Positions 37,333 to 38,262 of a stretch of DNA of 38,262 nucleotides are shown in pieces. Below the pieces are notes generated by a model. The model worked only from the letters and a program-made list of their open reading frames with translations. It ran no database searches and was not told the origin of the DNA. The position numbers and the translations under genes were made by a program. The DNA is from a virus. Numbering within the stretch: the stretch's first letter is position 1; each line of letters begins with the position of its first letter. The stretch spans positions 1 through 38,262 of IMG/VR virus record IMGVR_UViG_3300044786_000071. One strand, 5' to 3'.

Positions 37333-38057
37333 CGTACCTCAGCTCTGTATTGAATTCTATCGGATACCATTACACGCTTGGGATATCCGTTGAACTCGTT
37401 TGCGAAAGCCATTGCCCTCTTTAACGACTCAGGAGAAGGGGGGCATCCTTCAGCCATGAACGTCAGTGTGCTGAACACGAGCCTTTGCGTTTTGTAGTTA
37501 CGATACCAATCAAGCAACCCTTCTACATTGCTGAAGGCAAGCGCATCGTCAACAACGAACTTGACTTCGTCAACGAACATCTTAAAATCCTCGGACCCGT
37601 CGAAGTTGATGTTGGCTTTGGGGGACCACGTAACCCAGTCAGGTATTAGGTTACCCCTGAAGCCCGAAAGTCCTGATGACTCAATCTGCACGAAGTTCTC
37701 CATTCCCGCATTTGTGTTTCGGACAGCATCAATGAGGTCATCAAGGTCCCACATGGTAGGCTCTCCCCCAGTGATAATGATGTGGGGGTGTTGAATTTTG
37801 GTCGCAATCTCTTCGTATGTCATAGACTCGCCCAACTTCTTGCCCTGTGCAGCCTCAGTCGGCCAGGTGTACTTTGTATCACACCAGTGGCATCCAACAG
37901 GACATCCTTGCAAACGGATGAAAGTTGCTGGTACACCTACCCAGAATCCTTCACCTTGTACGGAAGAGAAGATCTCATTTACTCTGTATCTGCCTATCTT
38001 CTCTTCCTCTGCAATCATTTCACGTATCTTGCCGTCAAGTATCGGATTGTAGTTCAT
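37329..38057 (-). CDS. queE: 7-carboxy-7-deazaguanine synthase
   Basis: A 242-residue radical SAM enzyme. The ATG at 38057 is chosen because AAAGGAG lies eleven bases ahead; an upstream TTG in frame sits within that site. It carries FSSVQGEGFWVGVPATFIRL, the CxxxCxxC cluster motif GCPVGCHWCDTKYTW (C52, C56, C59) and TGGEP (96-100), then the SP-K segment (WSPKANI). It turns 6-carboxy-tetrahydropterin into 7-carboxy-7-deazaguanine. QueD and QueC, which flank this step, are not in the window and may lie just beyond the right edge. Confidence 0.93.
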   Translation of the reverse strand: MNYNPILDGKIREMIAEEEKIGRYRVNEIFSSVQGEGFWVGVPATFIRLQGCPVGCHWCDTKYTWPTEAAQGKKLGESMTYEEIATKIQHPHIIITGGEPTMWDLDDLIDAVRNTNAGMENFVQIESSGLSGFRGNLIPDWVTWSPKANINFDGSEDFKMFVDEVKFVVDDALAFSNVEGLLDWYRNYKTQRLVFSTLTFMAEGCPPSPESLKRAMAFANEFNGYPKRVMVSDRIQYRAEVR

Positions 38058-38262
38058 TTTTGCCTGTACTCCTTTCAATGTCTATGAGGTGTTGCAACTC
38101 AGGATCTCGGGCGCGTGTCCTAAGCTTGCGTTTGAATGGTGACGGATTCATTACGTACGAGGGTCTTTTGCCTTCAAGTACGTCACACACGTTTGCAATC
38201 CACATGTCAGTCATTTGCTCATTCTCTGCAGTAATTATATTGCCGTCAGTAGACAGGGAAAC
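38035..38262 (-). CDS. partial gene, possible D-2-hydroxyacid dehydrogenase C-terminus
   Basis: The frame enters from the right edge and ends at the TGA at 38035, overlapping queE by 23 nt; 75 residues are visible. The stretch ENEQMTDMWIANVCDVLEGK followed by RPSYVMNP resembles the last helix of D-isomer 2-hydroxyacid dehydrogenases (typically NxxxxLxGxxPxxVVNP). A basic tail of about 30 residues follows that such enzymes usually lack. The match rests on one short motif, so it is tentative. QueD or QueC would not give this motif. Confidence 0.4.
   Translation of the reverse strand, partial: VSLSTDGNIITAENEQMTDMWIANVCDVLEGKRPSYVMNPSPFKRKLRTRARDPELQHLIDIERSTGKNELQSDT

Overview
This window is part of the genome of a tailed double-stranded DNA phage (Caudoviricetes) with siphovirus-type morphology. 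It carries, in standard order, terminase, portal, scaffold, major capsid, connectors, tail tube, a frameshifted tail chaperone pair, a tape measure of about 780 residues, a distal tail protein, a Gp37-like hub and several adhesin-like proteins. The host cannot be named from the sequence. Strong AAGGAG-type ribosome binding sites, near-perfect TTGTCA/TATAAT promoters, a GH25 muramidase and the Dit/Gp37-like tail tip point to a bacterial, probably Gram-positive-type host. No integrase, repressor or partition gene is visible, but the genome may be incomplete at both ends.

Layout. (1) 1-11,529, almost all on the minus strand: an early/accessory region of about 31 small genes in short operons with 4-nt stop/start overlaps. 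It holds many unknown proteins, a cluster of tiny membrane proteins, four paralogous helix-turn-helix proteins sharing a C-terminal motif, one HNH endonuclease, a triple-HTH protein and several intergenic RNA hairpins. Four promoters share an upstream box (AACACATCATTGATCAC or a near match), three of them with an added distal AAAAAGATC. Two transcription units share a 38-bp leader with a hairpin next to the ribosome binding site. A lone plus-strand gene (9641-9829) has its own promoter. (2) 11,692-33,471, all plus strand and almost gapless: packaging, lysin, head, tail, adhesion and lysis genes. (3) 33,521-38,262, minus strand and convergent with (2): a replication and DNA-modification operon.

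The minus-strand operon at the right end encodes, in transcription order, a partial gene (possibly dehydrogenase-like), QueE, GTP cyclohydrolase I (FolE), a three-helix membrane protein, a DpdA-like transglycosylase, and a DNA polymerase I fused to an N-terminal 4Fe-4S uracil-DNA glycosylase. FolE and QueE belong to the 7-deazaguanine (preQ0) pathway, and DpdA-type enzymes insert such bases into DNA. The phage therefore probably replaces some guanines with a 7-deazaguanine, a known protection against host restriction. QueD and QueC are not in the window. The glycosylase-polymerase fusion suggests that uracil surveillance is tied to replication.

Most unusual points: a 494-residue tail-region protein built from about 18 copies of a 22-residue repeat; the glycosylase-polymerase fusion next to the base-modification genes; the repeated multi-part early promoters together with the family of HTH paralogues; and several leader-RNA structures, one of which would base-pair a ribosome binding site completely. 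A tRNA-like element near 1.7 kb and an AT-rich, microsatellite-bearing gap at 6.6-7.1 kb remain unexplained.
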